Below are positions 10,416 through 21,626 of a stretch of DNA of 64,000 bases, piece after piece. The stretch lies in contig BDDD01002879.1 of NCBI GenBank assembly GCA_001972305.1, positions 62,001 to 126,000 of the forward strand. Reading direction: 5' to 3'. The stretch's first letter is position 1; each line of letters starts with the position of its first letter. The DNA comes from Cephalotus follicularis. Its lineage: Eukaryota > Streptophyta > Magnoliopsida > Oxalidales > Cephalotaceae. The notes under the pieces were generated by a model, which saw only the letters and a list, made by a program, of their open reading frames with translations, was not told the origin of the DNA and searched no databases. Position numbers and translations under genes: made by a program.

Positions 10416-11307
10416 TATTAGATATAGTGACCCGATAAGCCATTAGATGGATTGTCATATTATATCTTATCTTGTATGAAACAATCGTATTCCTTATATA
10501 TATGATGTGTGCTAATTTGTTATGGCTATATCACTTGTATTTTATCACTTAATTGAAGTAGTTTATTATTTACCTGCTTACACTTGTGATGCCCTGACAT
10601 AAAGTTGGATGCCTAGCATGGAGGCTGTGAGAATTGTTACCTTATTCCTTATGTCAAATTAGTTCCAAGTCATAGGTTCACTTTATGGGCATTAGTGAAC
10701 CGGATAGACTTGCGCGTATGTTGCCTGCTCATGGAATTGGAGGATGGATTCTCTCACTACCATCTGTGTTGGACACTAGGGAAAATACAGGGTGCGTGCT
10801 GTGAGCGTGTAAACTGAACTAGACCCGCGTAGGAGACACTATTTGGATAGTTGCTATTCTCGTGTCAGTAGTGATTCCTACTTGTTACGGTTGTGTACAA
10901 GTGATGATCACTTAGCGAGTTCTCAAACTCGTCTGATCCTTAGACCCGAGCGACTGCTCTATATTGTATGGAGATGGTTATGTTTTGATCTCCACCTTAC
11001 CCAGTCCTTGCGCAGGGCTGGCAATCGGGTGGTCTTTGGGTATGATCGAATCTATACGAATATAAGTGAGTGCGCAAAATGGGATTGTCACACCTGAGCG
11101 AAGGTGATTGGCTCTATTATGATCTGATTATACTTTGGACTTATGAAATCCTAAGCCAAGGTTGAGCTAGACTTTAAATTACATTTCTGGGGAGTTTCCA
11201 AAGGTCCTAATAATGATTTGATATTTTAACCATTGAGGTATTATCTAGGGTTGACACATATCCTTACCCTAGACCTCAATCGAGGCCAAGCATGACCAGG
11301 GACCTCA
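10416..11307 (+). repeat. Copia-1 3' LTR, right end uncertain
   Basis: Starts TATTAGATATAGTGACCC (TG changed to TA) and matches the 5' LTR to 10724. From there to about 11307 it matches the reverse complement of the Copia-2 LTR (36060-36600), including GAACCGGATAGACTT and GGGATTGTCACACCTG. It then stops short of the remaining family sequence, so the LTR is truncated where S1 resumes. Confidence 0.75.
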
Positions 11308-11312
11308 ATAGG

Positions 11313-11410
11313 ACAGCCGACTGTTGAAGGAAAACAGTCGACTGTCAGGGGAGATAGCCGACTATTTAAGGAAAAAGACTGACTGTCAAGGGGAGACAGC
11401 CGACTGGTTG
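11313..11410. repeat. CAGTCGACTG / AGCCGACT unit cluster in S1
   Basis: A perfect CAGTCGACTG palindrome lies at 11335-11344, flanked by GACAGCCGACTG and GATAGCCGACT variants spaced about 20-30 bases apart. The same variants occur at 4530-4640 in the left part of S1. Confidence 0.8.
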
Positions 11411-11700
11411 AGACTGACCTGTATATTGAGCATATGTTTTGCATTACATCTTGATATGAAATGAATTGATGATTGAAATATGATTGATTCTAAAGTGTTT
11501 TGTTCATTTTCGAAATGTGTAGATGATTTTATACAAATCATTATTTTATATGGAAATGTATGTTTTCGACGGATTGAAACATGGTTTCAAAGATAGATTA
11601 CATCTTGAATAAATGTAATATTTACAGTATTTTATAACCTAAAAACTACTTGGAAACGATTTGATTTTGGATTGATCTTGGATTGATGATTGATGTTTGT

Positions 11701-11904
11701 GATTGGATTGATGATGCGCTAGTCCCTTGACGAGGTGTCATTGAGGACTAGGGGTGGGATTGTGCGCCTAGGGGCCAGAAGATGGCTAGGGACACCCTCA
11801 CTGATTGGATTGATGTTGCGCTAGTTCCGAGACGGGGGTGTCATTGAGGACTAGGGGTGGGTTTGTGCGCCTAGGGGCCAGGAGATGGCTAGGGACACCC
11901 ATAA
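11701..11904 (+). repeat. 102-bp direct tandem duplication in S1
   Basis: Unit one (11701-11802) and unit two (from 11803) both start GATTGGATTGATG. Both contain GCGCTAGT, TGTCATTGAGGACTAGGGG, GTGCGCCTAGGGGCCAG and GATGGCTAGGGACACCC, with a handful of substitutions between them. Confidence 0.9.
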
Positions 11905-12519
11905 ACATTGTTTGCTTGACCTTCATGCAAGAAACAACGGATTGACGGGATTGATTGGATTGGTCTTTTGAGACATGATTGATGGATTGATGGTTGTAGC
12001 CACTTGGCATGGATGCACTTATTGGCATAGATATATATACATACGTATATATGTATTGTAGTATACTATGTATTGCATCATGAATGCATTCATTTCATGA
12101 CATTCATTGTCATTGACCCTAAATTGCACTTATGATTTAGCCGAGTGAGGACAAAGGCTAACCCCCTACTATTGCAGATTGATGCAGTGTTGATTTGGAG
12201 ACTTGAAGAGGAGACTGAACTGTGCTTCTTTTATGTTTTATCTTTCTGAACAAGGGATTGTTGTAATTGATGATAATGTATTTTGTATTAACTTTGATCA
12301 CGCTCCGTTTGAGGGTAGTTGACTTTGTTAAGGGATGTTAATTGTTGAAATCATGTGGTATGGGACGCATGGTTATGTTTAGTTATTCAACTTATCGTAA
12401 AATGCTTCCGCAGATGTTGTTGGTTTTGAAGTTTTAAATTTTATCGTATTTGCATAAACTGAATAATTATGTTATTTGCCTTGACCTATGTTGTCTATGA
12501 AACGGGGTGTGACATTGTT

Positions 12520-13671
12520 GGTTTTGAAATTGATTTTGTGGTGGGAAGGACGATTGGACATTGGTTGAAGACTGTGGGAACCTTTGAAAGGTCTGCTGTG
12601 GGGCAGACTGGCCATAGAAGCTCGAAGGTTACCCAGAAAAGTTTGATGGTTGATCAGAAAAATTTGATGGTTGACTAGAGAAATTCAATGTTTGAGCAGA
12701 AAAATTCGATGGTCCTCTTTGGTTGTGCCTTTGACTCCATGAGAAGTTTGGATGATTTCTCCAACCCAGATTGTAAGTGTTACTATACGGGTTATATTGG
12801 TTCATTGCGGACACGTTCTCAGGTGGATAATGATTTTCAATGTAACTTTGGCATTCTTCAACAACATGATTCGATAACTGATACGAAGAACACATAGGGG
12901 CACTTTGATTTATGAGATTTACTTGTGCGGAACCCCTAACTATTGACTCCAATCTCATGAGGAGGCTATCTAACAGTGCCTCCTTAGCAACTGCTCCTTC
13001 TATGACATACCCCTTACTCGGCAAAGCTCTCTCGGAAACTTGAGTGGACTCCCACTCTCTAGTTCGCTCACCCAAATCTAAAGGAAATTCCATGCCTCAT
13101 TTTCGTAGGTATATGAGATGAACTCATCAGGACACATCTATTCAACCAATTGCTTAGACTGGTAGTATATCCCTTCATAAATGATTTGGCATAAATGCCA
13201 CGTGTTTAAACCATGATTAGGAGACTCTAAAAGGAGGTCTTTAAAACATTCCATACAACGAGAAAATGATTCGTTGGGTCGCTGGCGAAACTGGAGAATT
13301 TCGTTCCTAAGTTTATTAGTTTTATGAAGCCGGAAGAATTTCTTTAGGAACGAGACAGTGAAATGGTCCCAAGTAGAGGTGGAACCATGAGGAAGACTGT
13401 AGAGCCACTTCTTAGCTCCATCTTTCAGAGAATAGTTTATGAAACGCAATTTGATGTCATCCGAGGATTGCTGAAGTTTCATGAGGGCACACACCTCCTC
13501 GAACTCGCGAAGGAAGAGATATACATCCTCATTGGGAAAACCATGAAAGTGCGGGAGCATGATAATGAACTGAGATTTTAACTCGAAATTGTTCCCTTAA
13601 GGGGCAGGCAACAGGATGCAGAATGGATAGAATCGATCGCAAAGAGTTTGAATTGGGTACGCATTAGCCAT
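12520..13671 (-). pseudogene. Athila-1 gag, N-terminal part
   Basis: The likely start is the minus-strand ATG at 13669-13671 (MANAYPIQTLCDRF). A stop follows where Athila-2 has glutamine after CILLPAP. The text then continues MLPHFHGFPNEDVYLFLREF (13560), KKWLYSLPHGSTSTWDHFTV and FRQRPNESFSRCMECFKDLL. This is the capsid-type retrotransposon gag domain, ending with the acidic/basic linker segment near 12629. It corresponds to 55027-55860 plus 58356-58706 in Athila-2. The 3' half of this gag lies at 3761-4380, on the other side of S1. Gag would form the virus-like particle. Confidence 0.8.
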
Positions 13672-14030
13672 GGTTGTTTATCGATTAATTCTTTCAAGAC
13701 GATGATTGTGACCACGCACCCACTCAGTCATACATTAACGCAAAACAAAAACACAACAAAACACAACGCAACATGGGTACTAACGTAGAACACTAACGGG
13801 AAATTACTAATAAACACAAAACACAGACTAAAACAGAAAATACTAAATTAAAACACTTGACAGAAAATGAAAACAAAGCACACAATTTTTTTTTGAATTA
13901 AATCTAAACTAAATACTACGAATCGGTTTAATAAATTAAAATTAATGTAAACTTATTTCCCCGGCAACGGTGCCAAAAACTTGTTCACGTGTTTTGAATG
14001 TCTTAAATTTATACAGCAAGTGCACGGTTG
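13672..14030 (-). other. Athila-1 leader, tRNA-Asp primer site and stub of 5' LTR
   Basis: Bases 13959-13975 read CCCCGGCAACGGTGCCA, the 3' end of plant tRNA-Asp except for one base. On the minus strand this is therefore the primer binding site. Only 49 bases of the 5' LTR remain (13982-14030, beginning TGTTCACG). At 14031 the sequence changes abruptly to the Tekay-1 LTR. Confidence 0.85.
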
Positions 14031-14889
14031 AGCTCTGACCTCATCCTCCGAGGTCTGCCTTGGCATTTAGAGCTTTGCCTTCTCTGATCTGAGCTCTGCC
14101 TTATCATTGTTGAGCTTTTCCTTCAACTCTTCGAGCTCTGACTTAACATGCATATATATATGTCCCCACACTCCCGAAGGAGGAACCAACAACAAATTTA
14201 TGTCAATTTCATCAAAACAATACCACATCAATTTAAAATACTATTTCTTACATGATTATTATTACTCCAAATATGTCTTTGTCTCATCAGTATAACAAAT
14301 TTTATCTATTTAATATAAACATAAAAATACTCCCATATGTCTCATGCATGCATGTGTTACTGGCCAACTCCACCAGTGAGGTGCTTGTACTCCTATGCTC
14401 TACCTTTTGTAATTTCAATATCTATTGTGCTGGTGGATCAGGTGGAGCGTCCTCTGCTACCTCGACTAAAAATGTAAATAGGAGGGGGTTAGTCCGAATG
14501 ACTAAGTGAGTTAGGACAAGTCATTCCCTACTGCATCCATACCAACACGGGATGCGCTGAATGAAAGTGATACTGAATGATCAAGAATGTATATAATAAA
14601 ATAATTTTGAAAAATGAAACTAACATCAAGGAGACTCCAAAAGTAACTCATAATTAAATAATGGAAATTGAAGTAACAACGAGAATCGGAGTACGAATAT
14701 GATCAATATTAATTCAAGAAATGTGCCCATATAAATCATAAAATAATTTAGGGATGATGGTATATCAATACTGTCGTAATCATATATATTTCCATCAATT
14801 CGCATGAGATTACAATACAACCACTGCAGCAATAATCCAGGTAAGGCTACAGGATGTGTACAACATCCTTCATACACCAGTGCAGAGTG

Positions 14890-15120
14890 CTTACTTCTGC
14901 CTCGTCCGAAGGGTCGGCGTATCAACGCACGGACCCAGCCCTAGCGTCCGAGGGGCCGACATATCAAAGGAGGGACCCAGCCCTTGTCCGAGAAACCATA
15001 TGCATCATATCTCATCCTCATCCGAGGGACCTGCGTATCACCGCTAGGACCCAGCCCTCGTCTGATAAACCCACACGCCTCGTACGAGGGGCTGACATAT
15101 CAATGCAAGCCGAGAAACCG
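14890..15120. repeat. Degenerate ~45-bp tandem repeat in Tekay-1 LTR
   Basis: Four imperfect units each contain TCCGAGGG, GACATATCA or GCGTATCA, and GGACCCAGCCCT. The same array occurs at 17818-18048 and 33995-34245. Short open frames here (GPSPSVRGADIS) only reflect the repeat. Confidence 0.8.
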
Positions 15121-15908
15121 CGTGCAATCAGATAACCAAACACTGTCCAAAAGATGAGTAACGGAGCAGCTCTGCTGTACTCACCTCAGCATACCATCAT
15201 ACACAATAGTATACCGCAGATCAAGGTCATGGAAACCCGAGAGCAGTTCCCACAAAACACCCATCATAGACCAATGGGCTGCTAAGGAAAATTGAGCATC
15301 AAACGTACACCTCAGCATGGACCTGTACGTATCATGTGTGACATAACATAGAGTACCAGCATCAAAGTAAAAACACGGTATCATAATCACAATGATACAT
15401 AAAGATAGGAAGGTGACCTAGTCACCCAGAGCCCGAGCACAACCCGCTCGTAAATCACATCACAGTTATAAAAAATGATCAATATAATATATGTGGGATT
15501 CAAATCCATATCGAATCATCACATAGGACAAGGACGACCGGGCCCATATCAATAAGAGTCTCAAGATAATAAAGAATATGAGGGGAATGTCCCATTCACA
15601 GGTTTACCAAAAGTAACTATCGCTTGCTAGCCTCTTGATGCTCCGGCTAAGATATCAAGTCCACGTCTACAAAGCCATCATCATTATATATTTAATAAGC
15701 ATATTTCTTAGTACCTTAGAACCATTCAACTTTATCTCTCTCCTTTATGGACCTGTATTTCCAAAGAAATACTCCTAGAAGTTAATTAATATACTCAAAT
15801 CTTAGTCTAATCACCATTCCTCATAAAAATATAATTCATTTCGTCTCATCTCAATTAATCATATAGCCTTAACAACTTGATAATTTCTCAACCTCTATTA
15901 CCATAAGG

Positions 15909-15921
15909 TTAGGGTTTAGGG
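15909..15921 (-). promoter_or_regulatory. Telobox-like TTAGGGTTTAGGG in LTR leader
   Basis: On the minus strand this reads CCCTAAACCCTAA, about 150 bases downstream of the TATAAAAGG box. It is also present at 18837-18849 and 35046-35058. Teloboxes (AAACCCTA) are known plant promoter elements; a role here is inference. Confidence 0.6.
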
Positions 15922-16068
15922 AACTTACAATATTATGCTAGAAGAGTGAAAGATAGATCACTTCCACACTTGTTCCCTTGGAATGTTCCCTGAGAAATGA
16001 TGAAGAAGATGAAAACTCGCAAGAGATAAGTATTTCGGCCAAACTAGGAAATGAAATGCCATTCGTTC

Positions 16069-16077
16069 CCTTTTATA
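16069..16077 (-). promoter_or_regulatory. TATA box of Tekay-1 LTR
   Basis: TATAAAAGG on the minus strand about 520 bases into the LTR. Its duplicate is at 18997-19005. The 5' LTR at about 35209 has TAATAAAAGG. Confidence 0.6.
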
Positions 16078-16597
16078 ATACTTGTAACTTGATTAAGGTG
16101 AATAATCTAGAAACCTGGAGATAATTCGGGAAATGTCCAGACAATTCGGGACATATGAAATCATTGGGCCGAAGTTTTGGGCCTTAAGAAAGTTTAAATC
16201 CTAGGCTTTTAAAAAAATGCTTAAATCCTTATAAACATATCTTTCCCACAGGATGCATAATCCGCTCCAGAGCAGACTTACAATTCACTTGCTTCCTAGT
16301 CTGCTCGGCACGTATCAAGTCTTGCTCTGCATATATGAAGTCTGCTCCACATATAAAATCTACTCAGCTTATATCAAGTCGGCTCAACATAGTTCAATAA
16401 TGGCGTTGAGCAGATCTGCACATCCAAGACCATGTCTGCTGCCACGTCTTCTCAACCAAGTCTGATCTTCCTAGACCAGGTCTGCTCTTCCTAGACCAGG
16501 TCTCATCCGCTTAAGCCTAGTCTGCTTTGACGCTAAATGAATGGACAAATATACCTACTTTATACTTATAGTCCAAAATTGGTCACGAGTTATTACA

Positions 16598-16814
16598 ATA
16601 TCCCCACATTTTTAGAAATTTGTCCCAAAAATCTCATACTCGTTTATTCGAAGAGGTCTGGGTAATGCTTCCTCATCTCATCCTCACGCTCCCAGCTGGC
16701 CTCTTCTACAACCTGATTCCTCCATAGGACCTTAACCAATGGAATGGTCTTAGTCCTCAATACTTGATCCCGACGATCCAAAATTTGCATAGGCAATTCT
16801 TCGTAAGCTAGGTA
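16598..16814 (-). pseudogene. Tekay-1 pol tail, truncated tandem copy
   Basis: Encodes only the last part of the chromodomain-like tail (RRDQVLRTKTIPLVKVLW up to Y-P-D-L-F and the stop at 16644). It is then cut by the duplication junction. The segment 16598-16615 is the polypurine tract (AAAAATGTGGGGATAT on the minus strand). It duplicates 19526-19742. Confidence 0.85.
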
Positions 16815-16958
16815 TTTTTTTTGAATTAAATCTAAACTAAATACTACGAATCGGTTTAATAAATTAAAATTAATGTAAACTTATTTCCCCGGCAACGGTG
16901 CCAAAAACTTGTTCACGTGTTTTGAATGTCTTAAATTTATACAGCAAGTGCACGGTTG
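16815..16958 (-). other. Duplicated Athila-1 leader fragment and primer site
   Basis: Second copy of 13887-14030, including the tRNA-Asp-type primer site at 16887-16903 and the 49-base LTR stub. It has no Athila body beside it, which shows that it arrived by the segmental duplication. Confidence 0.9.
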
Positions 16959-19525
16959 AGCTCTGACCTCATCCTCCGAGGTCTGCCTTGGCATTTAGAG
17001 CTTTGCCTTCTCTGATCTGAGCTCTGCCTTATCATTGTTGAGCTTTTCCTTCAACTCTTCGAGCTCTGACTTAACATGCATATATATATGTCCCCACACT
17101 CCCGAAGGAGGAACCAACAACAAATTTATGTCAATTTCATCAAAACAATACCACATCAATTTAAAATACTATTTCTTACATGATTATTATTACTCCAAAT
17201 ATGTCTTTGTCTCATCAGTATAACAAATTTTATCTATTTAATATAAACATAAAAATACTCCCATATGTCTCATGCATGCATGTGTTACTGGCCAACTCCA
17301 CCAGTGAGGTGCTTGTACTCCTATGCTCTACCTTTTGTAATTTCAATATCTATTGTGCTGGTGGATCAGGTGGAGCGTCCTCTGCTACCTCGACTAAAAA
17401 TGTAAATAGGAGGGGGTTAGTCCGAATGACTAAGTGAGTTAGGACAAGTCATTCCCTACTGCATCCATACCAACACGGGATGCGCTGAATGAAAGTGATA
17501 CTGAATGATCAAGAATGTATATAATAAAATAATTTTGAAAAATGAAACTAACATCAAGGAGACTCCAAAAGTAACTCATAATTAAATAATGGAAATTGAA
17601 GTAACAACGAGAATCGGAGTACGAATATGATCAATATTAATTCAAGAAATGTGCCCATATAAATCATAAAATAATTTAGGGATGATGGTATATCAATACT
17701 GTCGTAATCATATATATTTCCATCAATTCGCATGAGATTACAATACAACCACTGCAGCAATAATCCAGGTAAGGCTACAGGATGTGTACAACATCCTTCA
17801 TACACCAGTGCAGAGTGCTTACTTCTGCCTCGTCCGAAGGGTCGGCGTATCAACGCACGGACCCAGCCCTAGCGTCCGAGGGGCCGACATATCAAAGGAG
17901 GGACCCAGCCCTTGTCCGAGAAACCATATGCATCATATCTCATCCTCATCCGAGGGACCTGCGTATCACCGCTAGGACCCAGCCCTCGTCTGATAAACCC
18001 ACACGCCTCGTACGAGGGGCTGACATATCAATGCAAGCCGAGAAACCGCGTGCAATCAGATAACCAAACACTGTCCAAAAGATGAGTAACGGAGCAGCTC
18101 TGCTGTACTCACCTCAGCATACCATCATACACAATAGTATACCGCAGATCAAGGTCATGGAAACCCGAGAGCAGTTCCCACAAAACACCCATCATAGACC
18201 AATGGGCTGCTAAGGAAAATTGAGCATCAAACGTACACCTCAGCATGGACCTGTACGTATCATGTGTGACATAACATAGAGTACCAGCATCAAAGTAAAA
18301 ACACGGTATCATAATCACAATGATACATAAAGATAGGAAGGTGACCTAGTCACCCAGAGCCCGAGCACAACCCGCTCGTAAATCACATCACAGTTATAAA
18401 AAATGATCAATATAATATATGTGGGATTCAAATCCATATCGAATCATCACATAGGACAAGGACGACCGGGCCCATATCAATAAGAGTCTCAAGATAATAA
18501 AGAATATGAGGGGAATGTCCCATTCACAGGTTTACCAAAAGTAACTATCGCTTGCTAGCCTCTTGATGCTCCGGCTAAGATATCAAGTCCACGTCTACAA
18601 AGCCATCATCATTATATATTTAATAAGCATATTTCTTAGTACCTTAGAACCATTCAACTTTATCTCTCTCCTTTATGGACCTGTATTTCCAAAGAAATAC
18701 TCCTAGAAGTTAATTAATATACTCAAATCTTAGTCTAATCACCATTCCTCATAAAAATATAATTCATTTCGTCTCATCTCAATTAATCATATAGCCTTAA
18801 CAACTTGATAATTTCTCAACCTCTATTACCATAAGGTTAGGGTTTAGGGAACTTACAATATTATGCTAGAAGAGTGAAAGATAGATCACTTCCACACTTG
18901 TTCCCTTGGAATGTTCCCTGAGAAATGATGAAGAAGATGAAAACTCGCAAGAGATAAGTATTTCGGCCAAACTAGGAAATGAAATGCCATTCGTTCCCTT
19001 TTATAATACTTGTAACTTGATTAAGGTGAATAATCTAGAAACCTGGAGATAATTCGGGAAATGTCCAGACAATTCGGGACATATGAAATCATTGGGCCGA
19101 AGTTTTGGGCCTTAAGAAAGTTTAAATCCTAGGCTTTTAAAAAAATGCTTAAATCCTTATAAACATATCTTTCCCACAGGATGCATAATCCGCTCCAGAG
19201 CAGACTTACAATTCACTTGCTTCCTAGTCTGCTCGGCACGTATCAAGTCTTGCTCTGCATATATGAAGTCTGCTCCACATATAAAATCTACTCAGCTTAT
19301 ATCAAGTCGGCTCAACATAGTTCAATAATGGCGTTGAGCAGATCTGCACATCCAAGACCATGTCTGCTGCCACGTCTTCTCAACCAAGTCTGATCTTCCT
19401 AGACCAGGTCTGCTCTTCCTAGACCAGGTCTCATCCGCTTAAGCCTAGTCTGCTTTGACGCTAAATGAATGGACAAATATACCTACTTTATACTTATAGT
19501 CCAAAATTGGTCACGAGTTATTACA
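16959..19525 (-). repeat. Tekay-1 3' LTR, second tandem copy
   Basis: Identical by eye to 14031-16597, and the copy properly attached to the Tekay-1 pol region. Its polypurine tract (AAAAATGTGGGGATAT on the minus strand) directly follows 19525. Confidence 0.9.
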
Positions 19526-19571
19526 ATATCCCCACATTTTTAGAAATTTGTCCCAAAAATCTCATACTCGT

Positions 19572-20980
19572 TTATTCGAAGAGGTCTGGGTAATGCTTCC
19601 TCATCTCATCCTCACGCTCCCAGCTGGCCTCTTCTACAACCTGATTCCTCCATAGGACCTTAACCAATGGAATGGTCTTAGTCCTCAATACTTGATCCCG
19701 ACGATCCAAAATTTGCATAGGCACTTCTTCGTAAGCTAGGTCTGGTAAATGTTCATATGAGAAATCAATTGGAGTATTCAAAATACGAGAAGGATCTGGA
19801 ATGTATTTCCTCAACACTAACACATGGAATACATCATGAATTCAAGATAACTCTGGTGGCAAAGCTAATCTATATGCAATAGGTCCAATTCTCTGCAAGA
19901 TATCGCAAGGTCAAATATATCGGGGACTTAGTTTTCCACGTCTGCCAAAGTGAATCACCCCAGTATAGGGTGATACTCACAAGAATAACTTGTCCCCTAC
20001 TTCAAACTCTAAATCCTTACGACGCTTATCGGCATAGCTCTTTTGCCTACTCTGAACTGCTCATAATCTCTCCTGGATAATCTTCACCTTCTTTGCAGCA
20101 TCCCTCACTATCTCCGGACCCAAAAATCTTCTTTTGCCTACCTCATCCCAACACAAAGGTGTTCGACAAAGTCTGCGATATAGGGCCTTATAAGGGGCCA
20201 TGCCGATAGTAGCATGATAACTATTATTATAGGCAAATTCAATCGAAGTCGGGAAGGTATCCCAACTACCCCTGACATCCATAACGCAGGCTCGCAACAT
20301 GTCCTCCAAAATATGAATCGTGTGATCAGACTGCCCATTGGTCTAAGGATGATAAACTGTGCTGAGTCGTAACTTGGTACCCAAAGCTGTCTACAAGCTC
20401 TGCCAAAATATTGATGTAAACCGGGGGTCTCTGTCTAATATGATACTAAGGGGAACCCCATGTAGCCTGACAATGTCATCCACATATAACTGTGCCAGCC
20501 TATCCAAGCTTTAGTTCATACGTTTTGGAAAAAAGTGTGCCGACTTTGTCACTCGGTCAACTATGACCCATATGGCATCTCATCTCCTTTGGGTCTGAGG
20601 AAGACCTGAAACAAAGTCCATAGTAATGTGTTCCCATTTCCACTCAGGGATGGGAAACGACTGTAGGAGCCCTGAAGGTTTCTGCCTTTCCGCTTTAACT
20701 TGTTGGCATGTCAAGCACCTGGCCACATATTTGGCAATCTCTCTTTTCATGCCTCTCCACCAAAAATTTTATCTTAGATCCCGATACATCTTAGTGCTGG
20801 CAGGATCCATTGACCAAGTCGAACAATGAGCTTCTTCCAAAATTTCTCGTTTAATCACCTCCACAAGCAGCACAAAAATTCTCTGGCCAAACATCAAAGT
20901 GCCGCTCTCATTAATATGAAAATCCATCCGAGAACCTTCTCTGACTTGTCTCATAATTCCTACTAGCCTCCAATCTTATT
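19572..20980 (-). pseudogene. Tekay-1 integrase with chromodomain-like tail
   Basis: The minus strand reads, in order, an integrase zinc-binding remnant (about 20760-20860, Y-R-D-L-R, H-C-S-T-W-S-M-D-P), a core with MEDMLRACVMDVRGSWDTFP and IEFAYNNSYHATIGMAPYKA (20061-20309), and the GPR/HTH text near 19830-20060. The C-terminal LRKYIPDPSRIL ... LVKVLWRNQVVEEASWE module (19572-19823) follows. Frameshifts split the domains and parts of the core around 20340-20620 are only partly readable. In intact relatives the tail directs integration by binding chromatin marks. Confidence 0.8.
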
Positions 20981-20981
20981 C

Positions 20982-21626
20982 CTATGCATCTCTGATTCTA
21001 TCCACTAATACTGACCTCACCCGAAAGGTAGCTAGTATTGTACCATTATTATCCAACGTTAACTTTGCACCCATAGATCTCAATTGCTCCAATAGTGGTA
21101 AATAGATCAATTGAATATGAGCAAGAGAAGCAGATGATTTCCTACTCAAGGCATCTGCCACTACATTTTCCTTACCCGAGTGATAGTCTATGGCACAATC
21201 ATAATCCTTAATTAACTCAATCCATCTCCTTCGCCTCAAATTAAGATGCTGCTGTGAGAATAGATACATTAGACTCTGGTGGTCCGTAAAGATTTGGCAA
21301 GTCTCCCCATATAAATAATGTCTCCAAATCTTCAAGGCCAAGACGACTGCAGCTAATTCCAGATCATGGGTAGGGTAATTAAGCTTATGTATTTTCAACT
21401 GTCTCAAGGCATAAGCTATTACCTTCCCATTTTGCATCAATACACATCCTAATCCTTTCCTAGAGGCGTCACTATATACTATTAATCCAGCACCTGGAGA
21501 TGGAAGAGCTAAAATCGAAGCTGAGGTCAGCCTATTCTTAAGCTCTTGGAAACTTCTCTCACTGTAGTCAGACCACTCAAACTTAACTTCTTTCCTTGTT
21601 AGCTTAGATAGAGGTAATGCTATCAA
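20982..21626 (-). pseudogene. Tekay-1 RNase H
   Basis: A 214-codon open frame with the thumb/RNase H sequence of Ty3/gypsy pol: [20 protein letters not shown], then [40 protein letters not shown], the DHQSLMYLF box and ADALSRKSS. The acidic residues of YSDAS, E in HDLEL and TDHQS match the RNase H active site. It would degrade the RNA strand of the cDNA hybrid. It is one of the better-preserved domains here, but it is separated from RT by stops. Confidence 0.88.

Larger units (their letters stand above)
4715..11307 (+). mobile_element. Copia-1, degenerate Ty1/copia element
   Basis: A 5' LTR starting TGTTAGATATAGTGACCC at 4715 is followed by a tRNA-Met primer site, a long leader, and gag, integrase, RT and RNase H in the copia order. 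The 3' LTR copy starts at 10416. Integrase precedes RT, which separates copia from gypsy. The right boundary near 11307 rests on loss of homology to the Copia-2 LTR (reverse complement of 36050-36080). I could not find a matching target duplication, although ATTGG at 4710-4714 is the left candidate. All reading frames are broken. Confidence 0.85.
4381..12514 (+). mobile_element. Solo LTR S1 (Tekay-like), split by Copia-1
   Basis: The LTR begins TGTAATGCCCAAGATTTTC at 4381 and ends GGGGTGTGACA at 12514. Five-base direct repeats TTGTT flank it at 4376-4380 and 12515-12519. Removing it restores continuity of the Athila-1 gag. Its two halves (4381-4714 and about 11308-12514) resemble solo LTR S4 in order, including the start, a segment with GTAGCCACTTGG and one with GTGAGGACAAAGG. 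No internal region or second LTR is present, so the parent element was lost by LTR-LTR recombination. Copia-1 later inserted into it. Confidence 0.9.
11308..12514 (+). repeat. S1 right part
   Basis: Continuation of solo LTR S1. It opens with CAGCCGACTG/CAGTCGACTG units at 11313-11410. It then holds a 102-bp tandem duplication (11701-11904) and the 3' LTR end GGGGTGTGACA. There is no coding signal. Confidence 0.8.
14031..16597 (-). repeat. Tekay-1 3' LTR, first tandem copy
   Basis: Aligns with the 5' LTR at 32901-35732 but lacks that LTR's last 228 bases or so. The minus-strand LTR start is TGTAATAACTCGTGACC at 16597. A TATAAAAGG box (minus) is at 16069-16077, and a CCCTAAACCCTAA telobox follows at 15909-15921 on the transcribed side. 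Repeated blocks fill 14031-14150 (AGCTCTGCCTT units), 14890-15120 (about 45-bp units with CCGAGGGGCCGACATATCAA and GGACCCAGCCCT) and 16270-16530 (AGTCTGCTC units). Confidence 0.85.
13887..19742. repeat. 2,928-bp near-perfect direct tandem duplication
   Basis: Unit one is about 13887-16814 and unit two about 16815-19742. Every landmark recurs at an offset of exactly 2928, and the small open frames in the two units are identical. The one difference I saw is A at 16796 versus C at 19724. The boundary lies in a T run (9 T at 13886-13894, 8 T at 16815-16822). The unit joins the Athila-1 leader, the LTR stub, the Tekay-1 3' LTR and the last part of Tekay-1 pol. Confidence 0.95.

Noticed and set aside
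11104..11115. ATTGG at 11106 as the right target duplication of Copia-1
   Set aside because: Homology to the Copia-2 LTR continues about 200 bases past it, so it lies inside the LTR.
13959..13975. tRNA-Asp gene fragment
   Set aside because: Only the 3' end is present, next to an LTR start, so it is a retrotransposon primer binding site. The same holds for 16887-16903 and 58944-58960.
14854..15135. Repeat-containing ORF, present again at 17782-18063
   Set aside because: A by-product of the degenerate tandem array in the Tekay-1 LTR. It occurs twice only because of the segmental duplication.
15909..15921. Interstitial telomere
   Set aside because: Only two telomere-like units are present at each LTR site. 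The same sequence is in all three LTR copies, so it belongs to the LTR.
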